Assembly (NCBI RefSeq): GCF_025399195.1
Contig: NW_026252088.1
Coordinates: 248,001 to 312,000, forward strand
Length of the DNA: 64,000 bases
Origin: Umbelopsis ramanniana AG
Lineage: Eukaryota > Mucoromycota > Umbelopsidomycetes > Umbelopsidales > Umbelopsidaceae
Direction: 5' to 3'
Shown: one piece after another, positions 50,065-62,356 of the stretch
How the letters are laid out: each line of letters opens with the position of its first letter
Numbering within the stretch: position 1 is the stretch's first letter
Notes under the pieces: generated by a model
Seen by the model: only the letters and a program-made list of their open reading frames with translations
What the model was told of the DNA's origin: nothing
Database searches by the model: none
Position numbers and translations under genes: made by a program

Positions 50065-50351
50065 ATGTCATTTTTAAAGCGATCAGTGCCTATATTGACG
50101 GCAGCTGCAATCGGTGTTGCAACAGGATACTATGTTTTTGAACCGCTTTTGCGACAGTACGAAAAGTAAACCCTAATCATACCTTCATTTCCATACACGC
50201 ATTTCTTCCTATACTAATCTATACTATGCATAGGGACACGAAGGGTACTTGGAAAAAGCCTGGTGATGACGAGCGCATAGAAGAGATAAAGAAAGAGTTC
50301 CCAATTGTAAAGAAGCTCGAAGGTGAATCTACGAATGAAAAAACGGCATAA
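50065..50351 (+). CDS. Small single-pass membrane protein
   Basis: Two exons, 50065-50165 and 50234-50351; 72 aa. MSFLKRSVPILTAAAIGVATG has one hydrophobic helix after a short basic start, followed by YYVFEPLLRQYEK and a charged tail (KGTWKKPGDDERIEEIKKEF). The layout resembles small mitochondrial inner-membrane accessory proteins, but I do not recognise the family. The clean phase-2 intron and head-to-head placement 135 bp from the BTB gene support a real gene. Confidence 0.65.
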
Positions 50352-50638
50352 AGTTCACGGCATGTCATCCGCCTTTTCACCCGTAATATCAACACCTGCG
50401 CTCAACATCCTCGTATATGACCATTCACTCTGCTTTAAGCTTTTCCCACTTGTCTAAAATAAATTATTGATGTTCGGATGATGTTTTCTGGTTCAAGCTG
50501 GTTCTAAACCTTTAATTTTAATAAGGCGCAGTTTGCAGACGGAGCCAAGGAATTGCCAATGAATAGATCCAGTGTATGGTGAGAACAATATATAGATAGT
50601 ATGGTACAATTGAAGACTTTGAGGAGAACCAAAAGGCC

Positions 50639-51605
50639 CTATGGGTTTCTCAAAGCTTCCAGCCGCCGCTGTAATTCTGCATCCTCTTCTGCAGCGGCTT
50701 GCGAGGATTCTTTGATAGGATTGTTAGTGGGCACAGAGGCCATCTTGCCATTGATAGAAATGCCAATTTCATCCAACACCTAGTTGAAGTCTCAGTTAGC
50801 GATGTTGTTGTAGCCAACGGTTAAGCTGGTTGTAACTTACTTGATTCATAATGTCCTCCGACTCCTCTTCGTCATCTTCTTCACCCAAGACGTCTTCCAA
50901 AGTATCGTCCACTAAAATTAACAATTGATTAACCCTGTCTACCATCACACAGACAGCGTCAAATAACTCTATACATACTCATTTCTGCCGTCATATCAGC
51001 ATGAAGGGACTGTTTTTGAAACTCCATCATAGTCTTCTGAATTTGCGCTGGATCCATGACCTTGCTAGTCGCAGCCATTGCCTTGGTAGCCCCACTCATG
51101 GCATTACTGTTGACGGTGAGTAAATATGGAGTTGACAGAATACCCCTAATATTCAACACTTACCCCATTGCAATGTTGCTCTGCATAGCGGTAGTCCGAT
51201 GAGACATCCCGGATATCTGAGACTCGACCTTTTGATTCTTTGTCTTTTGGTTACGAACTTGTATGAGTTGCTTTAGGAGAGAAGTCTTTCAGTTGGGAGC
51301 TGTCACAAGGTAGACGCAATCACAAAGTTCAACACGCTACCTTAGCAAGAGACTTCGCCAGAGTGGTATTTCCTTGCCGAGCGGCCCGTTTGATTTCTGC
51401 TTCTAACTGACTTTCTTGTCGTTGAAGTTGAAGTTGATCCCGTTTCAAATCCCTTTGCACCGATCGGAAATCACGCTGACTTTTTCGCAATTCCTCTGTG
51501 ATAATCAAAGTAGATGTGAGACGTAGTTCTGTGATTTAGTGGAATTTAGAATTAATAGTGACCTTTGGGTGAAGGTTTTGTGAAAAAAGATTTTAATGGC
51601 TCCAT
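50639..51605 (-). CDS. VPS2: ESCRT-III subunit CHMP2/Vps2
   Basis: Six exons on the minus strand: 51605-51563, 51495-51341, 51270-51164, 51106-50979, 50911-50841, 50779-50639; 214 aa against 213 in human CHMP2B. Snf7-fold helices: LRKSQRDFRSVQRDL, QLEAEIKRAARQGN, SLAKQLIQVRNQKTK, AMGNAMSGATKAMAATSKVMD and the acidic VLGEEDDEEESEDIMNQVLDEIGI. The C-terminal ELQRRLEALR is a MIM1 motif for binding the MIT domain of Vps4. Vps2 caps Vps24/Snf7 filaments and recruits Vps4 in multivesicular body sorting, cytokinesis and membrane repair. Closer to CHMP2B than to 2A by eye. The first donor is an unusual GTCACT. Confidence 0.93.
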
Positions 51606-51789
51606 AATTGTCTGTTGATCAAGCCAAGAGAAGAGGGCCAAGAGTTGGCTCAAACCTGTTCAGGGACCGCCTGGTCAAAAATTTGACTCCGCAGTGGGAA
51701 ATCAAAATGACATGACCAAAACTTAGCTTTACAAATACTGTTTATGCTGTCTCCTCTAGCTCTATCTATTAAAAATATATTATGCTATA

Positions 51790-54700
51790 TTACAAAACAC
51801 CGCCCAAAAGAATGTCGTTGTACGTTGTCATGATATCTTTCAGTGCCAACAAAATATGGCCACAAAGCTGCTTGACCTCCTCCGTCGACCCGTCGATGAG
51901 AGCTGTAGTAACAGGGAAATAGAAACATTCTTAGCATAACTATATTTCTAGCGACCAGTTTATCACTACTTACCAACAACCCAGTCTTTAGTCTCCACCA
52001 ATTGCTGAGCATACTCATTAATGAGTCTTGATTTCTGATCTTTCATCGAAATATTGACAATGGTGTTAATTCCTATTAATGCGGCGTGAACAACGCTGGG
52101 GTCGGGTTGTCCTTGGAAGGTGTGATATCGCAGAGAAAGAGCAAAGTCCCAAAATTCTTTGACGATGTGCTGATGTTGTGGTGTATTGACTGTTTACAAT
52201 TGAGCGCTGTTAGTACAGTTTTTCATGATGGCGATGGCTGATAATACTTCAATACTTGCTGGAAAAATGCAAAATGACCCCAAGCGTTAGGACAAACCTA
52301 GACAAGAGTCTTGGAGATTGAGTTGCCATAATCCGTACTGTTTGATTACTGTAATATAGAATTGCCATCATGAATTCAGTCGTTCCTGTACAAGCATTTT
52401 CCCATGTGCAAGATGTTCACTTACCTCCAGCCAGTTCGCGTTCCTTCCCACCATCCTTGCATTAAAGGAAAAAAGATGTCCGTACTAACAAAACCAGAGA
52501 GCTTATTTTGTGTCGGTTTCGCTCGCTTGCGATCCACCTCGCTTTTCCTAGAGAACACTCTGGTTTTTCCTCTGGTTTCCAAAGCAGTTTTACTCGTACT
52601 TTCATCTGGCAGAGTAAGTGAGTTGCTAAACATTTGATCCAGCGACTCTATGGCTCCTGCAGCCGAGCCCTCTTTTGGCTGTGAAAAAATGTCCCCCGTT
52701 ACTAGATTGATCAGTATATGGAATCTAAATATATGCCACTTTACCTTTGTATCTCGCCAGCCCGCCAACTCTTTGACTGCAATACTGATACACCGCAATG
52801 CTAAAGATCGCTGTGAATCAGAGGAGTTACGATCGTAAAATTCATCTATGACGACTCTGCAAAAGGATGAAAGCGTTAAGCATAGAAAGCTGCTGAAATT
52901 ATGACGTGTGGTATGCCGAACTTACCTGAAAGATGGCTTGGGTGAAGCTATCAATAAGGCTACCAGAGTGCCTTGTTGGCTTTCATCGAAATTTTCTAAA
53001 TGAAATGTATCTTGCAGAGACATTACTATCTTGGTAAGTTCTTGTGCATTTTCCTCTGTCCAGCGAATGGTTAATCAAATTATCGTAACAAGGCTTGTAA
53101 CGCTCATCCGTGGTGATCAAGAGCTGTAGCTTACCTATCTCAGTTCCAACGTTTTCTTTCTGCCTAATCAGGTCTTCAGCAGACGACAAGCCAACCTCTT
53201 GCTTGATCGGATCATCCTGTGCTCGTAGGTATTGAAGGAGGTCGTACACATACCTAATGATAAACCAAAAATAGCAAATAGTTTAGTCCAGAGCCATCTC
53301 TAATTTGCTGTGAATTCCATTAGAAACCGCCTTACATAGGTTTGCCAAGTTTTTTCTTATCTGGTGCTCTATGATCCTGTTCATCATCGGGTTCCTGGGG
53401 CATAGGATAGGGCTCCAAATCTGAATCCTCGTCCGATGTATCATCGTCTATCGATTTTTGGGTAAGCATCCACTATCAATTTAAGACAACAAAAAGGGAT
53501 GCATTGTGATACCTTGTCCAAAAGTGAATGGGGCGTCAGGGTCTACCTCTTGCATGTCTTGATCATCATCATCCGATAACGGCTCATTTCCAGCTATTTC
53601 AGCACGCACTTCGTCAACCTCTTCATTGTCTGTGGCATCTGTTTGAGAGGCATTAACAAACAATTGCCTAGGGTATTAGCAATTTGATGGGCCACCACTC
53701 ACCCTCATGCTGCAGAGCGTCTCTGGCATAGATCAAATCTCGTAATGCCAAAAGACTCTTATCCATTTCTGGATCGAGTACATGACAGTCCAATCTTTTG
53801 TCAGGGTCGTCCATCAACATCGATAGTGTTTCTGCCAGTAACTAATGATACATACAAAAATAACATGGTTTGAGTATCATGAACCTGAGTTGCTTTTCTG
53901 TCCAAAATCTAACCAACTTTTCCAGCTTACAATCCCTATCTTCGTCGTCTCCGGGTCTCCACTGACAAACCATTCATGTATATGCTTGGACATCTGCAGG
54001 GCTGAGAATACTTCAGCTTTAATGACCTGATTAGGTAGATAGCCGAGAATTACGAGTATGGCCGATGTAACACCTATTGAGTACAAGCATGACCATTAGA
54101 TAAGGGCCCAGTCAAGATAGGCGCCCGTTTCATGCTTAAAACATTCGTACCAATTTGTTTCAAGTAGGGAGTATTTCGAACAAACTGCCTATCGCCCCAC
54201 ATAGAAATAAGCTTTCGAAGCACCAACAAAAGAATATCCTGGGCTTTCTTTGTGATGGAATACGACGACACTAATTTACAAAGGGAAAGTCGATGAGTGA
54301 GCTGGTTTGAATTGAATGCAGTATGGCACAAGAATGGGCTTACTTACCTTCCTGGCCGAAATTCTCGGATTCTTGTATCCCCCCAGCATACACTAGCAAT
54401 GCAGCCAGTGTTCTGGTAACACCCATACTGGGTGATGAGTGAGATTCTAACCAGCCGATTTTCCAAAAGAGTTGCAAAACAGAATTTGACATCTCAACAG
54501 GCTCAGAAGCAAAATACATTGCAAAAAGTCCTTTAGAAAGTTGCTGAACGCGACCTACTGTCAAATCTGTTTTCGATATATTCTGATTTAAATACAAGAA
54601 TGTTCCGGAGATCAGTCGGGAGAGATCAGGCGAGAGCATCAAATGGTTCAACATAATATGCGACCAAATCTTGCAAGTCATGGCAGTATGGGGCGATCGA

Positions 54701-55551
54701 GAGGCAACCTGAGGTAGGGTATGAGGGTACAAATTTGAGATGAGGTTGGGGGCATATCCTTGCCGAGCCATTTTCCCTATTAATTGCCCAATGGAGGCGC
54801 CAACACTATCGACGTATTGTTCATTATCCACGGCTGGAGCTCTCTGGGCTGCTATATCTACGTAATGGGCGATGGAAGTAGCAACCATGGCTGAATACCG
54901 ACTGATCAGAAAGAAATAAAAGGTGAGGAAGACTGCGATGTGCTATGGGGAGATTCAGTGTTCAACAATTAAAGAGATCTACCTGTCAGTATACCAGTCA
55001 TCACGCGTCGACGTTTCACCTATAGCATTGGCAACTCTTGCCGGTACGGATACCATGGCAGTGACAACCCGCCGCCACTCAGCATCATGGCATTTTCCAA
55101 GCAATAAGTCAAGGCCGCCTTCTTGTATCAAATGGCGTAGTAGACGTATTAATATCGAAAGCTCTCCGGTGGGTATTGTTTTATGAGCCAGCGAATCCAC
55201 AAGGATTGTTAAGGATAGCCGAGCCATCATGGTTGCTTGTTTTGACCGAACTTCAGGGACAAAGGTAGCCTTCAAAAGCTGAAACCGCTGCCCGTCTTCA
55301 AATGCATAGCTCCAGTTTGGGATCAGAGTATCAAGCACAAAGTGTAAATGGGTAGCCCAAAATGAGCCTTTGACAAGTTGATCGATCAGTTGATCATTAG
55401 CACCTTGCCATGACTGGAAGTGATCTAAATGCGACGGTAGGGCCTGAACACGACTTAAAGGTTCGGACAGAGCCTCTGTAGCTAATGCCAAGGTGGCGGA
55501 TTGTGTGTTGCAAACGCGATTATGCAAATCATTCAAGTGCGACTTTTCCAT
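51790..55551 (-). CDS. TEL2: Tel2/TELO2, TTT co-chaperone complex subunit
   Basis: Fourteen exons on the minus strand: 55551-54983, 54901-54348, 54270-54151, 54073-53931, 53841-53703, 53638-53513, 53447-53336, 53253-53135, 53055-52926, 52856-52745, 52678-52425, 52348-52260, 52189-51974, 51902-51790; 931 aa, alpha-solenoid throughout. The Tel2 C-terminal signature is clear: DSDLEPYPMPQEP, YVYDLLQYLRAQDDPIKQEV, GLSSAEDLIRQK and LVALLIASPKPSFRVVIDEFY. Tel2 with Tti1 and Tti2 matures PIKK kinases (TOR, ATM, ATR, DNA-PK type) with Hsp90. An acidic Asp/Glu linker (about residues 560-600) could carry CK2 sites that bind the R2TP complex. The intron at 52259-52190 has a GC donor. Confidence 0.88.
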
Positions 55552-55806
55552 TGGCCTCGAAAAAGATAAAGAGTATATTTATCTCGGTTCGACCAGACAG
55601 ACAATATAAATGAGCAAGTGGTATTATAATTACAAAAAGGAAAGAGGTAGTGGAAAGGAAGACGACTTCTACACAATCAGTCAGCACAGAAAATAATAAA
55701 AAATTGCCCTGGAGTAGTGTAGCGAATTTAAGTTGAAAAGTGCTATGGTGGATAGTAAGAAAAAAACAAGAAGTTAGGTATGGCATTTTTTTCTCGTGTG
55801 TCGTTC

Positions 55807-57631
55807 TCATTCTTGCATATCCACGTCAGAATCCATTTTCTCAGCCATCATCGCAACAATAGCAGCACCAACAATTCTTGAGTGCTTGACAATGCCCACC
55901 GAGAGCTTGGAAGCGATATCATCTGAAATGAGAGCCTTCAGCGTTTCACAAACTCGAGGATGGAATGAAGGGTAATCTTCGTACAGATCACCGCTGATAG
56001 CTATAGAGAGAGAGTGGTATTAGGACACAGGTGCCATGGGTGATCAAAAGTCATTCGCCCATCGAAGAAATTTGGTTTACTTACATATAGCGAAGCCATC
56101 GCTGGTATCATCCAATCCGATACCATGCTCGACCATATAATTAACTACACTGGCTATTGCTGCACCAACGAGCATGGCAGAGCGTCTTCCAACAATTTCG
56201 CACACTTTTTGCACTATCTCGCGATCAGCAACAGTGGTTGGGCCGATCTTCAGCATCTCTTCCAGGATGACGCACGTGTCTTTGTACGCTTCACTATCGT
56301 CGTCAGCTTCAATTACATACATATAGCTAGTGTCAAAACTATAGGGAGTATTTAGACCATCTGAACTTGATCCAGCAAAGAGTTTGTCATTGTCCACAAG
56401 GTAGACCAATATGTTGCGAACAATTTCACCGAGGTACATGCCAGTAGTCATCTTTTCAAAGATGTGTATAGAAGGATTATTTGACTCACGATCCAGTTTT
56501 CGGTCAAACCAAGTATTGGGAAGCCATCGCTTATGTGAACCAAAGTTACACCATTCGGTGTTGATGATCATATCGTCTGAATTCTTATTCTTGAATGAAT
56601 TTTCAAGAGACTTGATATTGCTGAACTTTTCATAATAGGCACAATTCGTTCCAGCGCTGTGTACTATTCCAATTCGTGTGGAAGGATGTTGATAGGCATG
56701 TGCCAATAGAGTGCATACAGTGTCTTTTGGAAAAGAGTGATGGGGGTTTAGCATGAAAAAAAAAAAAGGGCAATTTTTCATATCCCGCTTGGTTGTACTT
56801 ACCGTTGGCCATGGCAACGACTTTAACGGCCAAGCCTTTAGCTTTAAAACGAGAGTGGAAAAGCTCTACAACATCACAGCCAACACCATTTTGGTAATCA
56901 AAGCCATGCTCCAGGGCCACAATAGTTCCCTTGTTAAGACCGGTTTGCTTGACCGCGAACCCCACGCTGACGGCCATGGGGTAAACGAAGAGGTCCTGTG
57001 TGCCAACTCTGACTAAGAAATCGGAAACACAGTCCGCAACATAGTCTACCAAAATCGACATATCTTCTCCTGCTGTCAAGTTATCTGGAATCTTGTACTG
57101 ATATTGGTTGATAGCTAACTTGCCGCGTTCGCCTTTCAATTTCACTTGGCAAACATAGATATCCATGCCTGAAATCTCCAAGGCTAGGTAAACGCCCTTT
57201 TCATTCCCGGATGGATAACCTGACAGAAGGCAAGTAGAAGATGAGTATAAGATCGAGATGAAAAAGGTATTTTGGGCGGGCGGGCGGGCGGAACGGAGCT
57301 AAATAGTGGCATCATCCTAGTGCACGCATAAATAGCATGTTGTTGAAGCAAACATCGCCCCGATGATAGACGACTGGGCAGTGTACTAACCTGTTACCCA
57401 AGAGGGTATCATCTTCAGATCACAAGATTGGTCGTGAGCCCGTAACCCCGCGCTCATCTCTTCAGCAAAACCCTTTACAATGGTTTTGAGCTTGTCATCT
57501 GACACCTCAAAAGTTCTTGCTAATCGTTCAATTTCGTCTTGCTGGTCTGGCGTAGCATGTTCCAGCCGAGACGAGAATGCAGAGTTACGTCTCGAGGTCA
57601 ATGGTGCCGGGTTGGGATGGGCAGTAGTCAT
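55807..57631 (-). CDS. Degenerate hexokinase-family protein
   Basis: Four exons on the minus strand: 57631-57391, 57219-56803, 56723-56085, 56000-55807; 496 aa, full hexokinase length. Conserved: MANDTVCTLLA (catalytic Asp), GTNCAYYE, INTEWCNFGS (sugar Glu), FEKMTTGMYLGEIVR, ISGDLYEDYPSF. Altered: the phosphate-1 loop DLGGTN-x-R is replaced by EISGMDIY (residues 95-102), the FPxSQ sugar loop reads FAVKQ, and the RWTKGF Thr-Lys pair reads ALEHGF. Known hexokinases need these for ATP phosphate and sugar binding, so activity is probably low or lost. Diverged hexokinase paralogues in other fungi act as regulators of sugar signalling; this may be one. Intron 1 holds a G-rich repeat. Confidence 0.85.
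57274..57291 (+). repeat. (GGGC)n tract, G-quadruplex potential, in hexokinase-like intron 1
   Basis: Four GGG runs separated by single C. They lie in the first intron of the minus-strand hexokinase-like gene, so the transcript carries the C-rich complement. Confidence 0.7.
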
Positions 57632-60600
57632 GGTGGAGTCGAGCAGTGGGTAACGATAGAAACAAAAAGTGAGTGTGGAACTTTATGTTTGAAAAACGGA
57701 CGAAAGTTCACCAAAGAAGAATATGATAGGGATTAAATGAAGAGGAAAAACAAGACAATTTCAAGCAAAAGGAAAGACGAAAGGTATGGGTTGAGTTAGT
57801 TGGGTTGGGGTTTTGTTAGAGTTGCGTGCGTGGACCCCCAGGAATACAAGCTCAGTGTCTGAAATTTTTCTACACTTCCCCCGAAGAACAACCACCATAA
57901 CAGCCACAACTTTTTTCTCTTTTGTCCCACTTGGATGTCGTTCTTAGCCCATCCACCCTCACTTCGCCTGTTGTACAAACTACGCATGCACTGATTGAAC
58001 TTGTTATCGACTTCTTACTGGTTCTTGGAAGGTATGGGCTAACGTAGGTCATAGTAAATTTTGGATGAGCACCCACTACTCTGGGACCAACATTGACCGC
58101 GCGATACCAATAAAGCATCAATAGGGAAAGTGGAAAAAAAAAGGTTGCTAAACATGCGGCATGACTTGGCAGCATCGAGCCGCCTATAATTTTACGCTGG
58201 CCGTTATGACAGTCCAGTAGATCTTCAGATATGTTTTAATCCTATATATTGATTTTACGATACATGAGTCAAAGCAAGTATCATTATTCTAATGTTGATA
58301 AGCTATAGCTGGCTAGTCATTCGTTTCAGAATGTTAGTTGCTTCCTTTCTCACACTATCCTATGAACAATTTACTCATCTAATAAAAGAAAAACCAGCGA
58401 TGGCTATCTCTGGAGATACACATTGTTATGTCCGTGTGTTAGCAGGCGATGTTTAAACTGGGTTGGGCGGGGCCATGTAGCCTATCTGACGGATGCTGCC
58501 ATGTCGGGGATTCAATGAGGCAGATAACCTACGGGACCAAGCGACCACAGCATTCTATACTATGGGTGTACGATCATTCCACTTGGATAGTGAAAACAAG
58601 TATCTTTCGTTGATCTTATCTTTCTAAAATTTGTTTTGTTATACTCTTCAAAGTATGCAAAGCCTGGTCCTTCTGAGTGGCGCCTGAATAAAAAAAAACC
58701 CAAGCTCTGTAATTGTGTCACGCGGATCGGCGACTTTCTCGTTGAGACTTTCTCACTCGCTGATACGCTGTTCTAAAAAATCATGGAAGTGTAGTCCACT
58801 GTCTATTACTCTCTATGAGAAGGTCTATTGGCTACATTACCCACGCCGAGAACATTTATAATGTCACTTGAACATCAGCCTTCCGCGGATATACCACACG
58901 AGGTATTTTATCCTCTCCCACCATTTTAGATACGCCAAACTTACCAATTTGTAAAATTTACCCGCCACTTGCGACTGAAAGATACCTTCTGTACCTTGGT
59001 TTGCCATTATGACACTACCACAAGCACTTTTTCCTCTCACTAATTTTCAAATATTCGCATACTGGGATGTTAATCTAGCAGATATATAATTTTGAAATTG
59101 CTGCATTAAATATCAATTTGCTGAAGGATATCCCAGTTAGCAAGTGCACATTACGCATTTGCTTTCCCATAACTAAATTCTTTCTAGTAAGTGTGCATGC
59201 TGTAAATCAAGAACGTTTTCGTGATGACGGAATACATTGCTCGGGGCATTTTCCTCTGTTATGGTCGCTTGGAGTACCATGGGAAGGCTGCTCAAAATCG
59301 CTCTGAAAGCGTGGATTATTTTTTTGGCGAACGATTCCACAAAGGACCTGCTGTAAAAGTTTCAAGCGGTGGCGCATGTACTCTAGTGCATATGCGACCA
59401 AAAAACCCAAGACGGCGGAGGAGATGATGTTCAACAATGCCATGTCTGGGCGTGAAAATTACTTGCACACGGCCATTCCGATCCTTCGCGCATATGTGCA
59501 CCAAGAATCCGCCGATGGTCCAGATCAAATCCATTACAATAAAGGTCTACTAAATGCACCATAATTGTAAATATCTCCCACCGTCGACAGAGAATTCCAA
59601 GCTGCGCTTTGCGAGGCCATTGGCTTGGCTGTCATATATGCCTATTGCCCATTTAAAGATCAGTTAGCACTGCGTAGTACATTTTTGCGCACGACTAAAA
59701 ATCACACCCCACCTATAATTGGCCCATTCTCGAATATCCCACTGATTTTATAGACACTTTGTATCACTCAAGAAAAAACAAAGATTTGGAATAGGTGACT
59801 ATTCTACACTTTCTAATACCGCATCCAAATGCAACGTAAAAATTACAGACACGACCTCAAATACAATAAAAAAAAGTAGGTGATACACTCCATGCATCAT
59901 TATGACAACAACTTCTGCATCTTCTATAGACCATGCTGTGCCATGAAAAGTAGATTAATGCGAGAGTTAGTGCGACCTTTCGTTATCCGATGGTATAATC
60001 TGAATTACTCAAGTGCAGTATTTCAACAGAATAAAATTTCGCTTACAAGTGTGGGGGATATTGCTAACCAATTTTGGTATCCCAGCCTGGTTTGTCGTGT
60101 TCGAGCACACAATTTTCTGTCACTTGCATTGGAAGCCTATAGAGCATTTAAGTTTAACCTGCAACAATGTGACACCCGTAAACTCCTCATATCAATGTCT
60201 AATGAGATTAGGTGTGATGTGACGCGACGTGGGCAAAATACACCATACATCACTGCTGCCATACACTTCGCTTATCTGGAAGCGGTGAACAAGACATCCG
60301 GCATTGTCCATTTCCGGTAAAATACCATGAGCCGTTGCCTCTGTTGTACATCAACCGAAAGACAGCGTCTATCACATGCCGATGGAAGCAGTGTGGATTA
60401 ACTAATAGAACTTCCATGCATGCAAGGCGGGACATGAGTAGTATTACCATAGACGTATTGAATTACGGTGCCGACTCAGATTGGGCAGCACATAATGATT
60501 GCAAAGGAGGAGAAAATACAGCTTATGAAATTTGAAGGGATAATGACACTGCTAACACCTCACCCCACAATTTGATCCCAGAAAGGTCAAGTGATGAATA

Positions 60601-61063
60601 TACTACTGATTGATTACTTACAAATCGGCTGGGACCCAAACAATTCCAATGTCTTTTGTCGATCCAGCCTTCATCGTATATGCATAGCCGAGCCGATAGA
60701 CCGTGCGTTTCCATGGCTGTCACGAGCAGCTACATAACCCACACGTCATTGCATAGCAGCAACAATTACACTGTCAACCGTCGGGAAAGATAAATACTAT
60801 CAAAAGAAACGGGAGGAATAAGTGCGGAAAAAGGAGTGTGTATTAATTCCGAAGTGTCTGTTGGCTCCTAACACAGGGCAGGACAAGAGTAATGCTGATT
60901 GTCGTTGCAAGTGAGGGAAGTAGTTGCTTAAAAAAGATAAACAGTGGTCTCTTAACTTATTTTGGTCATGTCAGGGAACTCCAGTACTTTTTGAAAAAAA
61001 TAAGGTACAAATACGACGCATAGCTACATCTCCATTCAGTCGAACCCCCATCCTCCATTCACT
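57632..61063. other. Gene-poor 3.4 kb region
   Basis: The longest stretch without a confident gene. AT-rich, with no tRNA, rRNA or transposase signature recognised. Weak coding hints: a minus-strand frame at 59443-59207 starting with a hydrophobic segment (MALLNIISSAVLGFLVAYAL); a 146-codon plus frame at 59880-60320 without recognisable motifs; a short plus frame ending near 60535 with DVLNYGADSDWAAHND, faintly like a pectate-lyase leader; and a minus frame at 60723-60523. None has supporting splice structure. The right end holds the promoter of the first deacetylase. Confidence 0.45.
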
Positions 61064-62356
61064 ATGATCGCTTTTGCACAGTATCTTCTTGCATGCCTCT
61101 CCATAGCTTCTTATGTCTCTGCAACACCATTACATTTGACGAAAAGACTGACTCGTGGAGTTCAGACTAATTGCAAGGCAGGTCACTTTGCCTTGACTTT
61201 CGATGATGGCCCATACAAGTACAGCAGCAGATTGATTGACCATCTCAATGAACGAGGAATAAAGGTATAATTCGACTGCTAGTACTAAATGCCTTTTGGT
61301 CACTGCCATAGACTGATGGCGGTTCTTCTTTCTACGCAGGCTACTTTTTTTGTAAATGGCAATAATTTTTGGTAGGTACAATGTTAATGACCTAGGGTTG
61401 GATATTGTTCCAACGCGAATAAGCAACATTCTTTGTTCTTATAAATTTTGAAATATAGGGATTTAGATGATGATATTCAGGCTCAAAACGTTATTAAAAA
61501 GGCGTATGACTCTGGCCATCAGGTAAGGGGGGAAAAAGCATATAAGGAGAGATGGGGTTTGGACTATCGGTGTAGCTTCTCGCCTCCCTAATCTCTCACG
61601 TCCAAAAAGATTGCCAGTCATACTTGGAGCCATGCTAACCTCGACGAACTTTCAAATCGACAAGTGGAAAATGAGGTAGTACGGCTTGAAGACGCTTTGA
61701 TGAGGATTATTGGTGTTAGGTGAGCTAGTCATTGAAAAGGCGGAAAATGACACCAAGTTCGATTGATCTAAAACATACTACTTTGCTTTCGACTTTGATA
61801 TCTATTGATAAAGACCATCCTGTATGATTTTTTTCTTTCTTATTTTTATGTTTAGCGTCTTTGTTTTCCTTAGCACTCATAGTTAATTTTGATTTTTGCA
61901 GTTATTCGCCCTCCTTATGGCAACTCTGAGGACCGTGTCACGCATATTTTGAACCGCCTTGGCTATACAGTGGTGAACTGGTCTGTAGACTCCAAAGACT
62001 ATGAAACTCATTCTCTTTCAGATGAAATGCACAACTACCATAGAGAGCTGGGATCTAGCCATGATTCCAAGGGAGGGATTGGGTTGCAACATGATGTGGG
62101 TTTGCAAACATAGTTTGACAGGTGCTCAATGTGACCTAAACTGATTCATGTATTCTTCCGTACTAGGTATACAAGCAGACAGCGGAAGAACTTGCTGATT
62201 CAATCATTGATTATGCTCGGGAACGCGGATTCAAATTTTCCACGGTCGCGGAATGTGAGTCTAATCAATCGTTGGTTTATGTCTTACATACAATTCACTT
62301 ATTGATCTCCTGGTACGCACACTTACCTAGGTTTCAACGAGGCACCTTACCATTAG
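61064..62356 (+). CDS. Secreted CE4 polysaccharide (chitin-type) deacetylase 1
   Basis: Eight exons: 61064-61264, 61340-61371, 61459-61522, 61610-61719, 61814-61821, 61902-62095, 62167-62254, 62331-62356; 240 aa. Signal peptide about 1-20, then a Lys-Arg (KRLTRG) possible Kex2 site. NodB motifs in order: TFDDGPY (motif 1, catalytic base Asp and metal Asp), SHTWSHANLD (motif 2, zinc His pair), IRPPYGN (motif 3), VNWSVDSKDY (motif 4), LQHD (motif 5). These enzymes N-deacetylate chitin or chitooligosaccharides, making the chitosan typical of Mucoromycota walls. Minimal single-domain form without chitin-binding or GPI region. Exon 5 is 8 nt and completes motif 3. A second copy follows on the same strand. 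Confidence 0.9.

Noticed and set aside
59880-60320. 146-codon plus-strand frame as a gene
   Set aside because: No motif, no splice partner, composition typical of random AT-rich sequence. Kept only as a hint in the gene-poor region.
60421-60535. Pectate-lyase-like motif (DVLNYGADSDWAAHND) as evidence for a pectinase gene
   Set aside because: The frame ends within 20 codons, no parallel beta-helix repeats follow in any frame, and no splice continuation was found.
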